DNA of 9,129 bases from Clostridiales bacterium (lineage in GTDB: Bacteria; Bacillota; Clostridia; Lachnospirales; Lachnospiraceae): NCBI GenBank assembly GCA_019420425.1, contig JAHZHG010000089.1, positions 1 to 9,129 on the forward strand. The letters are read 5' to 3'. The notes under the pieces were generated by a model. That model did no database searches. It was given only the letters and a program-made list of their open reading frames with translations, and was not told where the DNA came from. Positions 1 to 5,018 of the stretch are shown here, in pieces. Both the position numbers and the translations under genes were made by a program. The stretch's first letter is position 1; each line of letters starts with the position of its first letter.

Positions 1-35
1 GGAGCGTTGCCATCAGCGACGGATGGACAACCTCC
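1..35. repeat. Strong imperfect hairpin at the left edge
   Basis: Bases 1-14 pair with 22-35: GGAG with CTCC, GTTG with CAAC, and CCATC with GATGG, leaving single bulges at C5 and A27 and a 7-base loop. That is 13 paired positions, so it is unlikely to be chance. The stem may continue off the window, so its true size is unknown. It has no T-run on the plus side and is not a clear intrinsic terminator. It could be the end of another repeat element or part of an RNA from the neighbouring region. Confidence 0.45.
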
Positions 36-51
36 TTCCCATAGCGGCGTC

Positions 52-156
52 CGGGAATCCAAGTGTGTAAAATTCTATACTTTATGCGCCGCATTCACTG
101 CGGCCAAATTCTGGGATGCCTGAAAGGTATAGTATTTTCTACATTTCAGATTCCCG
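52..156. repeat. Palindromic non-coding repeat element with long imperfect inverted arms
   Basis: The outer arms are CGGGAATC (52-59) and GATTCCCG (149-156). Inside them CTATAC-TTT (75-83) matches AAAGGTATAG (123-132) in inverted orientation, and the sequence between is also recognisably inverted-repeated. At the centre is the perfect stem GCCGCA/TGCGGC (89-94 and 100-105) with a 5-base loop. About 42 bp of the core (76-118) recurs at 5032-5074, where it forms the 3' end of the tetR gene. No transposase and no convincing target duplication were found. It resembles a small palindromic mobile repeat; a relic of a second tetR 3' end is a weaker alternative. Confidence 0.6.
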
Positions 157-180
157 AATCACGTTCTCCCAATATTTTTT

Positions 181-217
181 GATAAAATACAAATTCATTC
201 ATAGCTAATATTTTATC
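181..217. repeat. AT-rich perfect inverted repeat
   Basis: GATAAAATA (181-189) and TATTTTATC (209-217) form a perfect 9-bp stem around a 19-base loop. It lies just outside the first MITE copy, downstream of the restriction gene on the minus strand. The six T residues at 175-180 lie on the wrong side for a plus-strand terminator, and the minus strand reads A residues there. The function is unclear. Confidence 0.35.
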
Positions 218-226
218 TCTAATCCA

Positions 227-369
227 GTAACAGTTCAGCCTTTGGCTGAACCGTTACGGAATCTGCCCATTGAAAGTCGCCTGCGGCGAGGGGCAGATTC
301 CCTCTTGGTAAAATTTACGTGTTCTTACGGACTTTGCAGCAAGTGCAAAGTCCTGGGCTGAACTGTTAC
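227..369. mobile_element. IS66-like MITE, copy A (143 bp) with perfect 8-bp target duplication
   Basis: The element starts GTAACAGTTCAGCC and ends GGCTGAACTGTTAC, which are perfect 14-bp terminal inverted repeats. It is flanked by identical 8-mers CTAATCCA at 219-226 and 370-377, so insertion is directly visible. The GTAA start and the 8-bp duplication match what is known for IS66-family transposons, so I infer mobilisation in trans by an IS66-type transposase. It encodes no plausible protein. Internally it is a chain of hairpins: 227-240/244-257 (end arm folded on itself), 259-268/291-300 enclosing TCGCC-TGC-GGCGA (277-289), and 329-338/344-353 with loop GCAAG. A near-identical copy lies at 4842-4984. 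The right-hand duplication contains the stop codon of the restriction gene. Confidence 0.9.
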
Positions 370-1290
370 CTAATCCAAATCCTCACTGAAGAAATCCGTA
401 TCCAGCCGTTTGACCTCATACACCGCTTCAACCGATACGCCCAGATTGTACTCGATCATCAGCTTCGACAGCATCAGCCCGTCCACCAGCACTACCTTGG
501 TGGTATGCTGCTTTTCTGCATATGCCCGCGCTTCCTTCGTGAACTGCGCAGTGGTAATAAACAGTCCTTTCGTCGCTCCCTGCCCCGCCAGTGCGCCTAC
601 AAACTTCTGCAGCTCCGGCCTGCCGATTGTGCGGTCAAGCTCCCAGCGCTTTGCCTGTATGTAAATCAGGCTAAAGCCCAGCTTGTCCTCCCGGATGATT
701 CCGTCTATCCCTTCATCTCCGCTTTTGCCAATCACGCTCCCCGCATTTTCCAGGGAACCGCCGTAGCCCATGCGGATCAGCAGACGCACCACCAGATGCT
801 CAAAAAACTCCGGCGTCTGCTTCATCACCTCAGTCAGCACATCCTCAGCCAGCGTATCATTCATCTGCCGGTATGCATGGTCAAAGGTATCCTGAGGCGT
901 CTGATCGTTGACCGGCATAGGGGTCCGCTCCGTAACCGTATCCGCTGCCGCGCCCACAAACGCCCTAAATGACGGAAACCGTCCCAGATAATGATTGTCA
1001 ATGCGCTCTGGATTCTCCTCCAGCACAGCCCTTCCCTGTGGGGTCAGCACATACACTCCCCGCGCCGGACTTTCCACCAGCCCCGCCTTTTTCAGATACG
1101 TCCGCGTCCAGCCAATACGATTATCAAAAACCGCCTGACGCCCGCTGGGCAGCAGCTCCTGGCGCTCCTCTTCGGAAATTTCCATCCTCTGCGCAACATA
1201 CTCCTTAACCTCTTTTGACCTGTGCAAACCGCCATCCTCCAGGCAATCCAGAAAAACCCGGTACATTTCATCATATTTAGGAACCGCCAT
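370..1290 (-). CDS. mrr: Mrr-type restriction endonuclease (type IV-like), winged-helix plus Mrr nuclease domain
   Basis: The 306-aa protein probably cuts modified or foreign DNA in the cytoplasm, as Mrr-family enzymes do. Residues about 5-95 look like the Mrr N-terminal winged-helix domain, with the conserved NRIGWTRTYLKKAGL run near 57-71 and a wing region near 77-90. The PD-(D/E)xK nuclease domain follows at about 155-285: GDEGIDG with the catalytic Asp at about 196, then QAKRW with Gln212 and Lys214, then ITTAQFTKEA near 245-254. All core catalytic residues are present, so it appears intact. The ATG at 1290 is chosen because a GAGGAGGAG ribosome binding site sits just upstream; an in-frame extension to 1314 lacks one. 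The stop codon lies inside the target duplication of MITE copy A. No methylase or other restriction subunit is next to it, which fits a stand-alone type IV enzyme. The target modification cannot be read from sequence. Confidence 0.9.
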   Translation of the reverse strand: MAVPKYDEMYRVFLDCLEDGGLHRSKEVKEYVAQRMEISEEERQELLPSGRQAVFDNRIGWTRTYLKKAGLVESPARGVYVLTPQGRAVLEENPERIDNHYLGRFPSFRAFVGAAADTVTERTPMPVNDQTPQDTFDHAYRQMNDTLAEDVLTEVMKQTPEFFEHLVVRLLIRMGYGGSLENAGSVIGKSGDEGIDGIIREDKLGFSLIYIQAKRWELDRTIGRPELQKFVGALAGQGATKGLFITTAQFTKEARAYAEKQHTTKVVLVDGLMLSKLMIEYNLGVSVEAVYEVKRLDTDFFSEDLD

Positions 1291-1328
1291 TTTTCTCCTC
1301 CTCATGTTCATCATCAGCGCTTAGCGTC

Positions 1329-1357
1329 ATTATAACGCAAAGTCCGCCAAACAGCAA
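1329..1357 (-). promoter_or_regulatory. Sigma-A promoter of the mrr gene
   Basis: On the minus strand, TTGCTG (1352-1357) and a perfect TATAAT (1329-1334) are separated by 17 bp. Transcription would start near 1322, giving a leader of about 30 bases before the ATG at 1290. It is divergent from the toxin promoter at 1405-1433. Confidence 0.75.
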
Positions 1358-1404
1358 ATGAAAAACCATTCAGAAAATAGCATCAGCAATAGAAAATGTT
1401 CTTC

Positions 1405-1433
1405 TTGCTATATATGATATGATATGTTAAAAT
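1405..1433 (+). promoter_or_regulatory. Probable promoter of the small toxin gene
   Basis: TTGCTA (1405-1410), a 17-bp spacer and TAAAAT (1428-1433) fit a sigma-A promoter with two departures in the -35 and one in the -10. The predicted start near 1440 gives a leader of about 100 bases, unusually long for a 31-codon gene and consistent with leader-mediated control. Confidence 0.55.
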
Positions 1434-1458
1434 GCAATTGTGGAAAGTCAGAGCCGGG

Positions 1459-1534
1459 CGGCTTACCCTCCCTTTTGGAGGGGCTACCCCTCCAGCTGTC
1501 ATACCCCTTTTGGCGGGTACAGAAGAAAGGAGGG
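1459..1534 (+). promoter_or_regulatory. Structured leader with alternating anti-ribosome-binding-site pairing
   Basis: Four complementary segments lie in a row: CCCTCCC (1466-1472), GGAGGGG (1477-1483), CCCCTCC (1487-1493), and the ribosome binding site core GGAGGG (1529-1534). Segment 2 can pair with 1 or with 3 (TGGAGGGG-CTA-CCCCTCCA is a perfect 8-bp hairpin at 1476-1494), and segment 3 can also pair with 4. The 2:3 fold leaves the ribosome site free, while the 1:2 fold releases 3 to mask it. In addition 1459-1470 is perfectly complementary to 1693-1704 beyond the gene, a 12-bp 5'-3' fold-back. Complementarity is seen directly; the switching role is inferred. Confidence 0.6.
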
Positions 1535-1542
1535 CGTTGCTG

Positions 1543-1638
1543 ATGTATGTTACATATGCTGATTTGATTCAGATGGGAATATTCATCTGCACCCTGATAG
1601 GGTTGTGCTACACAATCTTCCGGGATAAACGAAAATAG
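1543..1638 (+). CDS. Small single-pass membrane peptide, putative type I (holin-like) toxin
   Basis: The peptide has 31 residues: a short N-terminus (MYVTYADLIQ), a hydrophobic helix of about 16 residues (roughly 11-26) and a basic C-terminus RDKRK. This is the layout of Firmicutes type I toxins such as TxpA/BsrG and of the short proteins annotated as putative holin-like toxin (Hol_Tox). They insert in the inner face of the membrane and depolarise it when over-produced. The ATG at 1543 is set by a strong AAAGGAGGG at 1526-1534 with 8-base spacing; an in-frame ATG at 1432 would give 68 residues but has no ribosome site and overlaps the likely promoter. The stop codon runs into a hairpin that acts as terminator for the opposing RNA. 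A harmless regulatory membrane peptide is the alternative. I am confident that it is a real gene and moderately confident in toxin function. Confidence 0.75.
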   Translation: MYVTYADLIQMGIFICTLIGLCYTIFRDKRK

Positions 1639-1665
1639 CCGCCATTACCCCAAATAATGACGGCT
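1637..1665 (-). terminator. Terminator of the antisense RNA, overlapping the toxin stop codon
   Basis: AGCCGCCATTA (1637-1647) and TAATGACGGCT (1655-1665) pair over 10 of 11 positions with a C-A mismatch. On the minus strand the stem is followed by ATTTTCGTTT, a broken but U-rich tract. On the plus strand the following bases GTTTGTG are poor, so termination is probably one-directional. Confidence 0.55.
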
Positions 1666-1694
1666 GTTTGTGAGAAACAGTAGTTTATTATAGA

Positions 1695-1720
1695 GGGTAA
1701 GCCGTGTCTCTGGCTTTCCC
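1695..1720 (+). terminator. Possible 3' hairpin of the toxin mRNA
   Basis: GGGTAAGCC (1695-1703) and GGCTTTCCC (1712-1720) form a 9-position stem with one T-T mismatch, followed by GTTTATGTATTT. The T-run is weak. Its left arm is the same segment that can pair with the toxin leader, so the hairpin and the 5'-3' fold-back exclude each other. Confidence 0.45.
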
Positions 1721-1732
1721 GTTTATGTATTT

Positions 1733-1761
1733 AGTATATCACACTTGCCTGTTTTTTTCAA
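1733..1761 (-). promoter_or_regulatory. Promoter of the antisense RNA
   Basis: On the minus strand, TTGAAA (1756-1761) is separated by exactly 17 bp from TATACT (1733-1738). This is a better match to sigma-A consensus than the toxin promoter, as expected if the antitoxin RNA is made in excess. No open reading frame follows it, which supports an RNA product. Confidence 0.65.
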
Positions 1762-1768
1762 CTCTTAT

Positions 1769-1936
1769 GTTACGGTTTACTTCGTGCCTAGTAACGGTTG
1801 CTGTTCACTGCGTGCCCAGTAACCGTAGTTTGGGCATAAAAAGTTCGCTTCGCGAAGCCCAAACTACCTCCTGAATCACATTCTTCCGCAGTCACGCAGC
1901 AAGTGCGTGACTCGGGTCTGAACAGTAACCAGTAAC
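1769..1936. mobile_element. Degenerate relative of the IS66-like MITE, copy C
   Basis: The right end (1890-1929) keeps the architecture of copies A and B: a stem with the same GCAAG loop (AGTCACGCA 1890-1898, TGCGTGACT 1904-1912), then GGGTCTGAACAGTAAC. The stem sequence differs from A/B yet still pairs. An 11-bp perfect stem (GTAGTTTGGGC 1825-1835 with GCCCAAACTAC 1857-1867) replaces the A/B middle. The ends GTTACGG.. and ..CCAGTAAC are partly inverted copies. Flanking 8-mers ACTCTTAT (1761-1768) and ATGCTTAT (1937-1944) match at 6 of 8 positions, an eroded duplication overlapping the ATP-grasp stop codon. A near-direct repeat of about 25 bp lies at 1775-1826. Boundaries are approximate. Confidence 0.5.
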
Positions 1937-1940
1937 ATGC

Positions 1941-3137
1941 TTATTCGTTGCACTTCAATATATCCTGATAAAACTCGTCCATTTCCTTCTGGGAATTGAA
2001 CACAGCCACATACATTTGATTCCCCATCGCCCCGGACAGCACGTCGGGAATCCGTTCCATCATTTTCATCTGCTTCCCATATTTCTCCAGAATATCCGCA
2101 TGGCTCATCGCAAAGTCCTTGCCGTCCCTGCGTCCCGCGAAGGCGCAGTATGCGTGCTCTCCAATCGGCATCGTGGAGCGGTCGAAAGCGATCATATCCG
2201 CCCAGATTTTATACACATCCGTGCTGTGGGCGAAATCGATCATATCCGGCGTCACGCCACCGCTGGGCCGCATATTTACCTCCAGCGCGACCAGATCACC
2301 CTTTTTGCCCAGCCCCTCCTGATCCTTCAGCAGGCGGAAGAACTCAAAATGCACAAACCGGCTCTTCACCCCAAAGCTCTTGACCGTAGCCCGTCCCACT
2401 GCCCGGGTATCCCCCGGCAGGTTTTTCAAAATATAGAAAATCGAATTATCCGAATGATTCACAATATCCATAATAGACATCGGCGTCACATTTCCCGTCT
2501 CAAACATGGGATTTCCCTGGGAATCAATGATCGCATCGTAGGAGTTTACCTCACCGTTTACAAACTCCTCCATGATATATGAGGTATTCGGCCATTTCAC
2601 CTCAAAAAATTGCTTCATCTGCTCTTCATTTTCAATCTTAAAGGTATGGGAAGCGCCCACGCCGTTGTCCGGCTTGGCCACCACCGGATAGCCCACCTTC
2701 TGCGCAAACTCCAGGCAGCCCTCCAGCGTTTCTACCATATAATATCTGGCCACCGGAATCCCTGCCCGCTGATAATACTCCTTCATTTTGGATTTAAACT
2801 TAATATGCGGAATATCCGCAGCCTGGAAACCAGTCGTAATGTTAAAATCCGTCCTCAGCCTTGCATCCCGCTCCAGCCAGTATTCATTATTGGACTCTAG
2901 CCAGTCAATCCGGCCATGCTTGTAGATAAGAAACGCCACCGCGCGGTACACCTCATCGTCATTTTCCAGATTGCCCACCTTGTAATATTCATTTAGGCTG
3001 TCCTTTAAATTCTGCGACAGCTCATCATACGGCTGATCGCCGATCCCCAGCACGTTCATCCCGTTTTTCTTCAGCTCCCGGCAAAACATCCAATAGTTTG
3101 TCGGAAAATTCGGCGAAATAAAAATAATGTTTTTCAT
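1941..3137 (-). CDS. Stand-alone ATP-grasp ligase, third gene of the esterase operon
   Basis: The 398-aa cytosolic enzyme belongs to the carboxylate-amine/thiol ligase superfamily, which activates a carboxylate as an acyl phosphate using ATP. A nucleotide-fold pre-ATP-grasp region occupies about 1-100. The ATP-grasp fold spans about 110-320, with VVAKPDNGVGASH (Lys155 and the flexible glycine-rich loop), the IMEEFV hinge acids at 190-191, HFEFF with Glu265, and LEVNMRPSGG with the Mg-binding Glu286 and Asn288 and Arg290. All expected catalytic residues are present. A C-terminal tail of about 75 residues is unassigned. The start at 3137 is chosen because GAGAGGG lies 9 bases upstream; a longer in-frame start at 3212 would overlap the preceding gene by about 50 bp without a ribosome site. 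It begins 23 bp after the second esterase, so they are almost certainly co-transcribed. Substrate unknown; not recognisable as PurK, biotin carboxylase or D-Ala ligase. Confidence 0.85.
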   Translation of the reverse strand: MKNIIFISPNFPTNYWMFCRELKKNGMNVLGIGDQPYDELSQNLKDSLNEYYKVGNLENDDEVYRAVAFLIYKHGRIDWLESNNEYWLERDARLRTDFNITTGFQAADIPHIKFKSKMKEYYQRAGIPVARYYMVETLEGCLEFAQKVGYPVVAKPDNGVGASHTFKIENEEQMKQFFEVKWPNTSYIMEEFVNGEVNSYDAIIDSQGNPMFETGNVTPMSIMDIVNHSDNSIFYILKNLPGDTRAVGRATVKSFGVKSRFVHFEFFRLLKDQEGLGKKGDLVALEVNMRPSGGVTPDMIDFAHSTDVYKIWADMIAFDRSTMPIGEHAYCAFAGRRDGKDFAMSHADILEKYGKQMKMMERIPDVLSGAMGNQMYVAVFNSQKEMDEFYQDILKCNE

Positions 3138-3160
3138 CCCTGGCATCCCTCTCTTTTTCC

Positions 3161-3919
3161 TTATCTCTGTCCCAGCAGGTACGGCACAAAATACTCGACC
3201 TGCCTGTACCACCAGTACCAGTCGTGGCTGCAGTCATATCCCCAGTAATCCACCCAGGCGTTAATCCCCTTACTCTGCAAAATCCCATGCAACTGTCTCG
3301 TGGAATCCGGCAGCTCCCACGGCCCCTGTCCCACACAAATAGCCATCTTTTTGCGATTATAAAGCTCAACATACGGATGATCCGCGGGCATATTCGCCAG
3401 ATAGTGAACCGGTGAGTTGATATACACCAGATCGTCCATATAGGAACCAAATCCGTACTCCGCAGTATAAATGCCGCTGAGCGCCAGCAGCCCGTCGAAC
3501 GTCTCCGGACGTAGGAAAAACAGATTTGCCGCATGGGTCGCTCCCAGACTGCATCCAAATACCATCACTCCGGGATAACCGGTCCAGCCGTTACGTGCAT
3601 TGACCATATCCCGCATAAACGGGACCATCTCATCCGTGATATACCGTATCCACTGCTCATACCGGCAGATCCGCCACCGGCTGTCCCCGTTCTTATTCGA
3701 CCACGTCTCCTGATCCACCGTATCAATCGAAAAGACCATCACCTCTCCGGCTTCGATCCACGGCGCCCACACATCGGTCATATGAAAATTTTCAAAGTCG
3801 AAAAACCGTCCGTCCTGGCAGGGAATAAACAGCACAGGACGGCCTGCGTGTCCATAGACCTTCCATTCCATATCCCGACCAAGCGCCTGACTGTACGCCT
3901 TATGATACTGTACTTCCAT
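3161..3919 (-). CDS. Alpha/beta-hydrolase esterase (COG4947-like), second gene of the operon
   Basis: The 252-aa predicted cytosolic serine hydrolase has no signal peptide. The nucleophile elbow is GCSLG with Ser124, preceded by the hydrophobic strand PGVMVFG. The likely catalytic His232 lies in CSHDWYWW, a Trp/Tyr-rich signature near the C-terminus typical of this esterase group. The N-terminal strand PVLFIPCQDGRFFDF (28-42) would carry the oxyanion hole. The acid residue is not obvious to me. The ATG at 3919 is preferred over an in-frame GTG at 3928 because AAAGGAG lies 8 bases upstream. The gap to the preceding esterase is 13 bp, and its stop codon overlaps this ribosome site, suggesting translational coupling. 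The protein is clearly different in sequence from its esterase neighbour, so this is not a recent duplication. The ester substrate is unknown. Confidence 0.85.
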   Translation of the reverse strand: MEVQYHKAYSQALGRDMEWKVYGHAGRPVLFIPCQDGRFFDFENFHMTDVWAPWIEAGEVMVFSIDTVDQETWSNKNGDSRWRICRYEQWIRYITDEMVPFMRDMVNARNGWTGYPGVMVFGCSLGATHAANLFFLRPETFDGLLALSGIYTAEYGFGSYMDDLVYINSPVHYLANMPADHPYVELYNRKKMAICVGQGPWELPDSTRQLHGILQSKGINAWVDYWGYDCSHDWYWWYRQVEYFVPYLLGQR

Positions 3920-3932
3920 AATACACACTCCT

Positions 3933-4700
3933 TTACTGCAGCTGATACGTCAGCGCAGCCATGAAAAACGGAATCTGCCTCTCCCAGCTGGCCTCACAAT
4001 GGCTTCCTCCGGGGACAATCCTGCTTTCCACCCAAATGCCCCGCTCCATCAGCTTCGCTGTCATACGGGAAAACTGCTTCCGCATTCCCTCGTGATTGCC
4101 CAGCTCCTCGGAGCCATAATCCATATAGACCACCGTATTCGCCTCAAGCTCTGCCTCCCCGGCCAGCCGGTTCAGCTTGCCCGGAGAGCACCAGATAGAC
4201 GGAGAAAGCGCGGCCGCCCGGGAAAATACCGAGTTATACGCAAGCACCGCATACAGGCTCATCAATCCGCCCATAGAGCTGCCGGCAATAAAGGTATGCT
4301 CCCGGTCAGGCAGGGTACGGTATCTGCTGTCAATCTCCGTCTTAAACACATTTGCCAGCCACTCCATCGTAATCTGCCCTTTTCCCTCAATCCTTCCTAT
4401 TCCCGGCCCGGTAAAGGAATAGGGCGAATATTCCTTCAGCCGTCCGTTATCCGGACTGTGATTGCACTCCACCGCCGCAACAATCATCTGCGTGCCCGTG
4501 CGATCCATATATTCCTTCATGCCCCAGCATTTTCCATATGTAGCGTCTGAGTCAAAGAACACATTATGTCCGTCAAACATATAAAGAACCGGATACCGTC
4601 TGTTCCGGTCATAATGATAAGATTCCGGCAGATAGACATAAACGCCTCTCTCCTCGTCCCCGGTCAGCTCCGGAATCGTAATTTGCCATTTGTCTACCAT
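3933..4700 (-). CDS. Alpha/beta-hydrolase esterase (Esterase_D family, COG2819-like), first gene of the operon
   Basis: The 255-aa predicted hydrolase resembles the PF00756 esterase family, which includes esterase D and the siderophore esterases BesA/IroE. Visible features are YPVLYMFDGHNVF (36-48) near the oxyanion hole, the nucleophile elbow GSSMGG with Ser142, a downstream acid candidate in MDYGSEE (Asp194 or Glu198), and His234 in GGSHCEASW. Without a signal peptide it should act in the cytosol. The start at 4700 is chosen because GGAG lies 6 bases upstream; in-frame ATGs at 4709, 4721 and 4745 lack a good site. The promoter at 4784-4812 gives a leader of about 77 bases containing a CCGTCC/GGACGG stem. 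No siderophore biosynthesis or uptake genes are in the window, so a siderophore role is not supported. As leader gene of an operon with an ATP-grasp ligase, it may cleave or trim what that enzyme makes. Confidence 0.85.
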   Translation of the reverse strand: MVDKWQITIPELTGDEERGVYVYLPESYHYDRNRRYPVLYMFDGHNVFFDSDATYGKCWGMKEYMDRTGTQMIVAAVECNHSPDNGRLKEYSPYSFTGPGIGRIEGKGQITMEWLANVFKTEIDSRYRTLPDREHTFIAGSSMGGLMSLYAVLAYNSVFSRAAALSPSIWCSPGKLNRLAGEAELEANTVVYMDYGSEELGNHEGMRKQFSRMTAKLMERGIWVESRIVPGGSHCEASWERQIPFFMAALTYQLQ

Positions 4701-4783
4701 AATATTCTCCATTCTGTACATTGCCTGCCGCCGTCCGGCCGACATACTGGACGGTTAGCATTGCTTAAGTCCTGTACGACGTT

Positions 4784-4812
4784 AATATATCACAGTAAAA
4801 CATAAATATCAA
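4784..4812 (-). promoter_or_regulatory. Sigma-A promoter of the esterase/ATP-grasp operon
   Basis: On the minus strand, TTGATA (4807-4812), 17 bp and TATATT (4784-4789) match consensus at 5 of 6 in each box. Start of transcription is expected near 4777. MITE copy B lies only about 30 bp upstream of the -35, so its insertion could have changed upstream control of the operon. Confidence 0.7.
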
Positions 4813-4841
4813 TGCCATTCCGTTATTCCCCTTGGCGTTTT

Positions 4842-4984
4842 GTAACAGTTCAGCCTTTGGCTAAACTGTTACAGAATCTGCCCATTGAAAGTCGCCTGCG
4901 GCGAGGGGCCGATTCTCTCTTGGTAAAATTTACGTGTTCTTACGGACTTTGCAGCAAGTGCAAAGTCCTGAGCTGAACTGTTAC
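4842..4984. mobile_element. IS66-like MITE, copy B (143 bp) with perfect 8-bp target duplication
   Basis: This copy is the same length and orientation as copy A (227-369) and differs at only a handful of positions. The ends are GTAACAGTTCAGCC (4842-4855) and AGCTGAACTGTTAC (4971-4984). The flanks GGCGTTTT at 4834-4841 and 4985-4992 are identical. Stems at 4842-4855/4859-4872, 4874-4883/4906-4915 (one mismatch), 4892-4904 and 4944-4953/4959-4968 (loop GCAAG) are all kept. It sits between the operon promoter and the tetR 3' end. High identity of A and B plus intact duplications point to recent mobility. No coding capacity. Confidence 0.9.
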
Positions 4985-5018
4985 GGCGTTTTGTTCCTGC
5001 GTAGTTACTGTTTAGGGG

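Larger units (their letters stand above)
1628..1726 (-). ncRNA. Putative antisense antitoxin RNA opposing the toxin mRNA 3' end
   Basis: A minus-strand promoter (1733-1761) would start an RNA near 1726 that runs toward the toxin gene and stops at a hairpin with a U-rich tail (1637-1665, then ATTTTCGTTT). The result is an RNA of about 100 bases that is fully complementary to the toxin mRNA 3' untranslated region and the last codons. This is the converging arrangement of txpA/RatA and bsrG/SR4 type I pairs. It has its own 5' hairpin from 1712-1720 and 1695-1703. It also carries the sequence GGCTTACCCTC, identical to the toxin leader at 1460-1470, so RNA and leader compete for the same 3' partner. 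The RNA ends are predictions. Confidence 0.6.

Noticed and set aside
1..13. Possible minus-strand gene starting at an ATG at 13 and leaving the window
   Set aside because: AAGGAGG lies 17 bases away, which is too far, and only four codons are visible. The bases are better explained by the hairpin.
82..136. Relic of a second tetR gene encoding a tail like GRSECGA
   Set aside because: No similarity to tetR extends upstream of the 42-bp core, the changes are not biased to silent positions, and the segment is the centre of a palindrome. A repeat element explains it better.
319..972. Plus-strand 217-residue open frame across MITE A and the mrr gene
   Set aside because: It starts inside the mobile element, has no ribosome site, and runs antisense to the well-supported Mrr domains. 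A similar frame start at 4934 arises only because the MITE is repeated.
1432..1542. In-frame upstream extension of the small toxin to 68 residues
   Set aside because: The ATG overlaps the predicted -10 box, has no ribosome site, and the added residues correspond to the base-paired leader.
1775..1826. Short near-direct repeats considered as a CRISPR or iteron array
   Set aside because: There are only two imperfect units and no spacers. They lie within a degenerate MITE-like element.
3138..3212. Longer N-terminus for the ATP-grasp protein
   Set aside because: It would overlap the esterase gene by about 50 bp and lacks a ribosome site. The ATG at 3137 opens directly with the expected beta-strand and has GAGAGGG upstream.
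3933..4700. Siderophore esterase (BesA/IroE) assignment
   Set aside because: The fold and Ser/His motifs fit the wider family, but no siderophore synthesis, uptake or iron-regulator site is present in the window.
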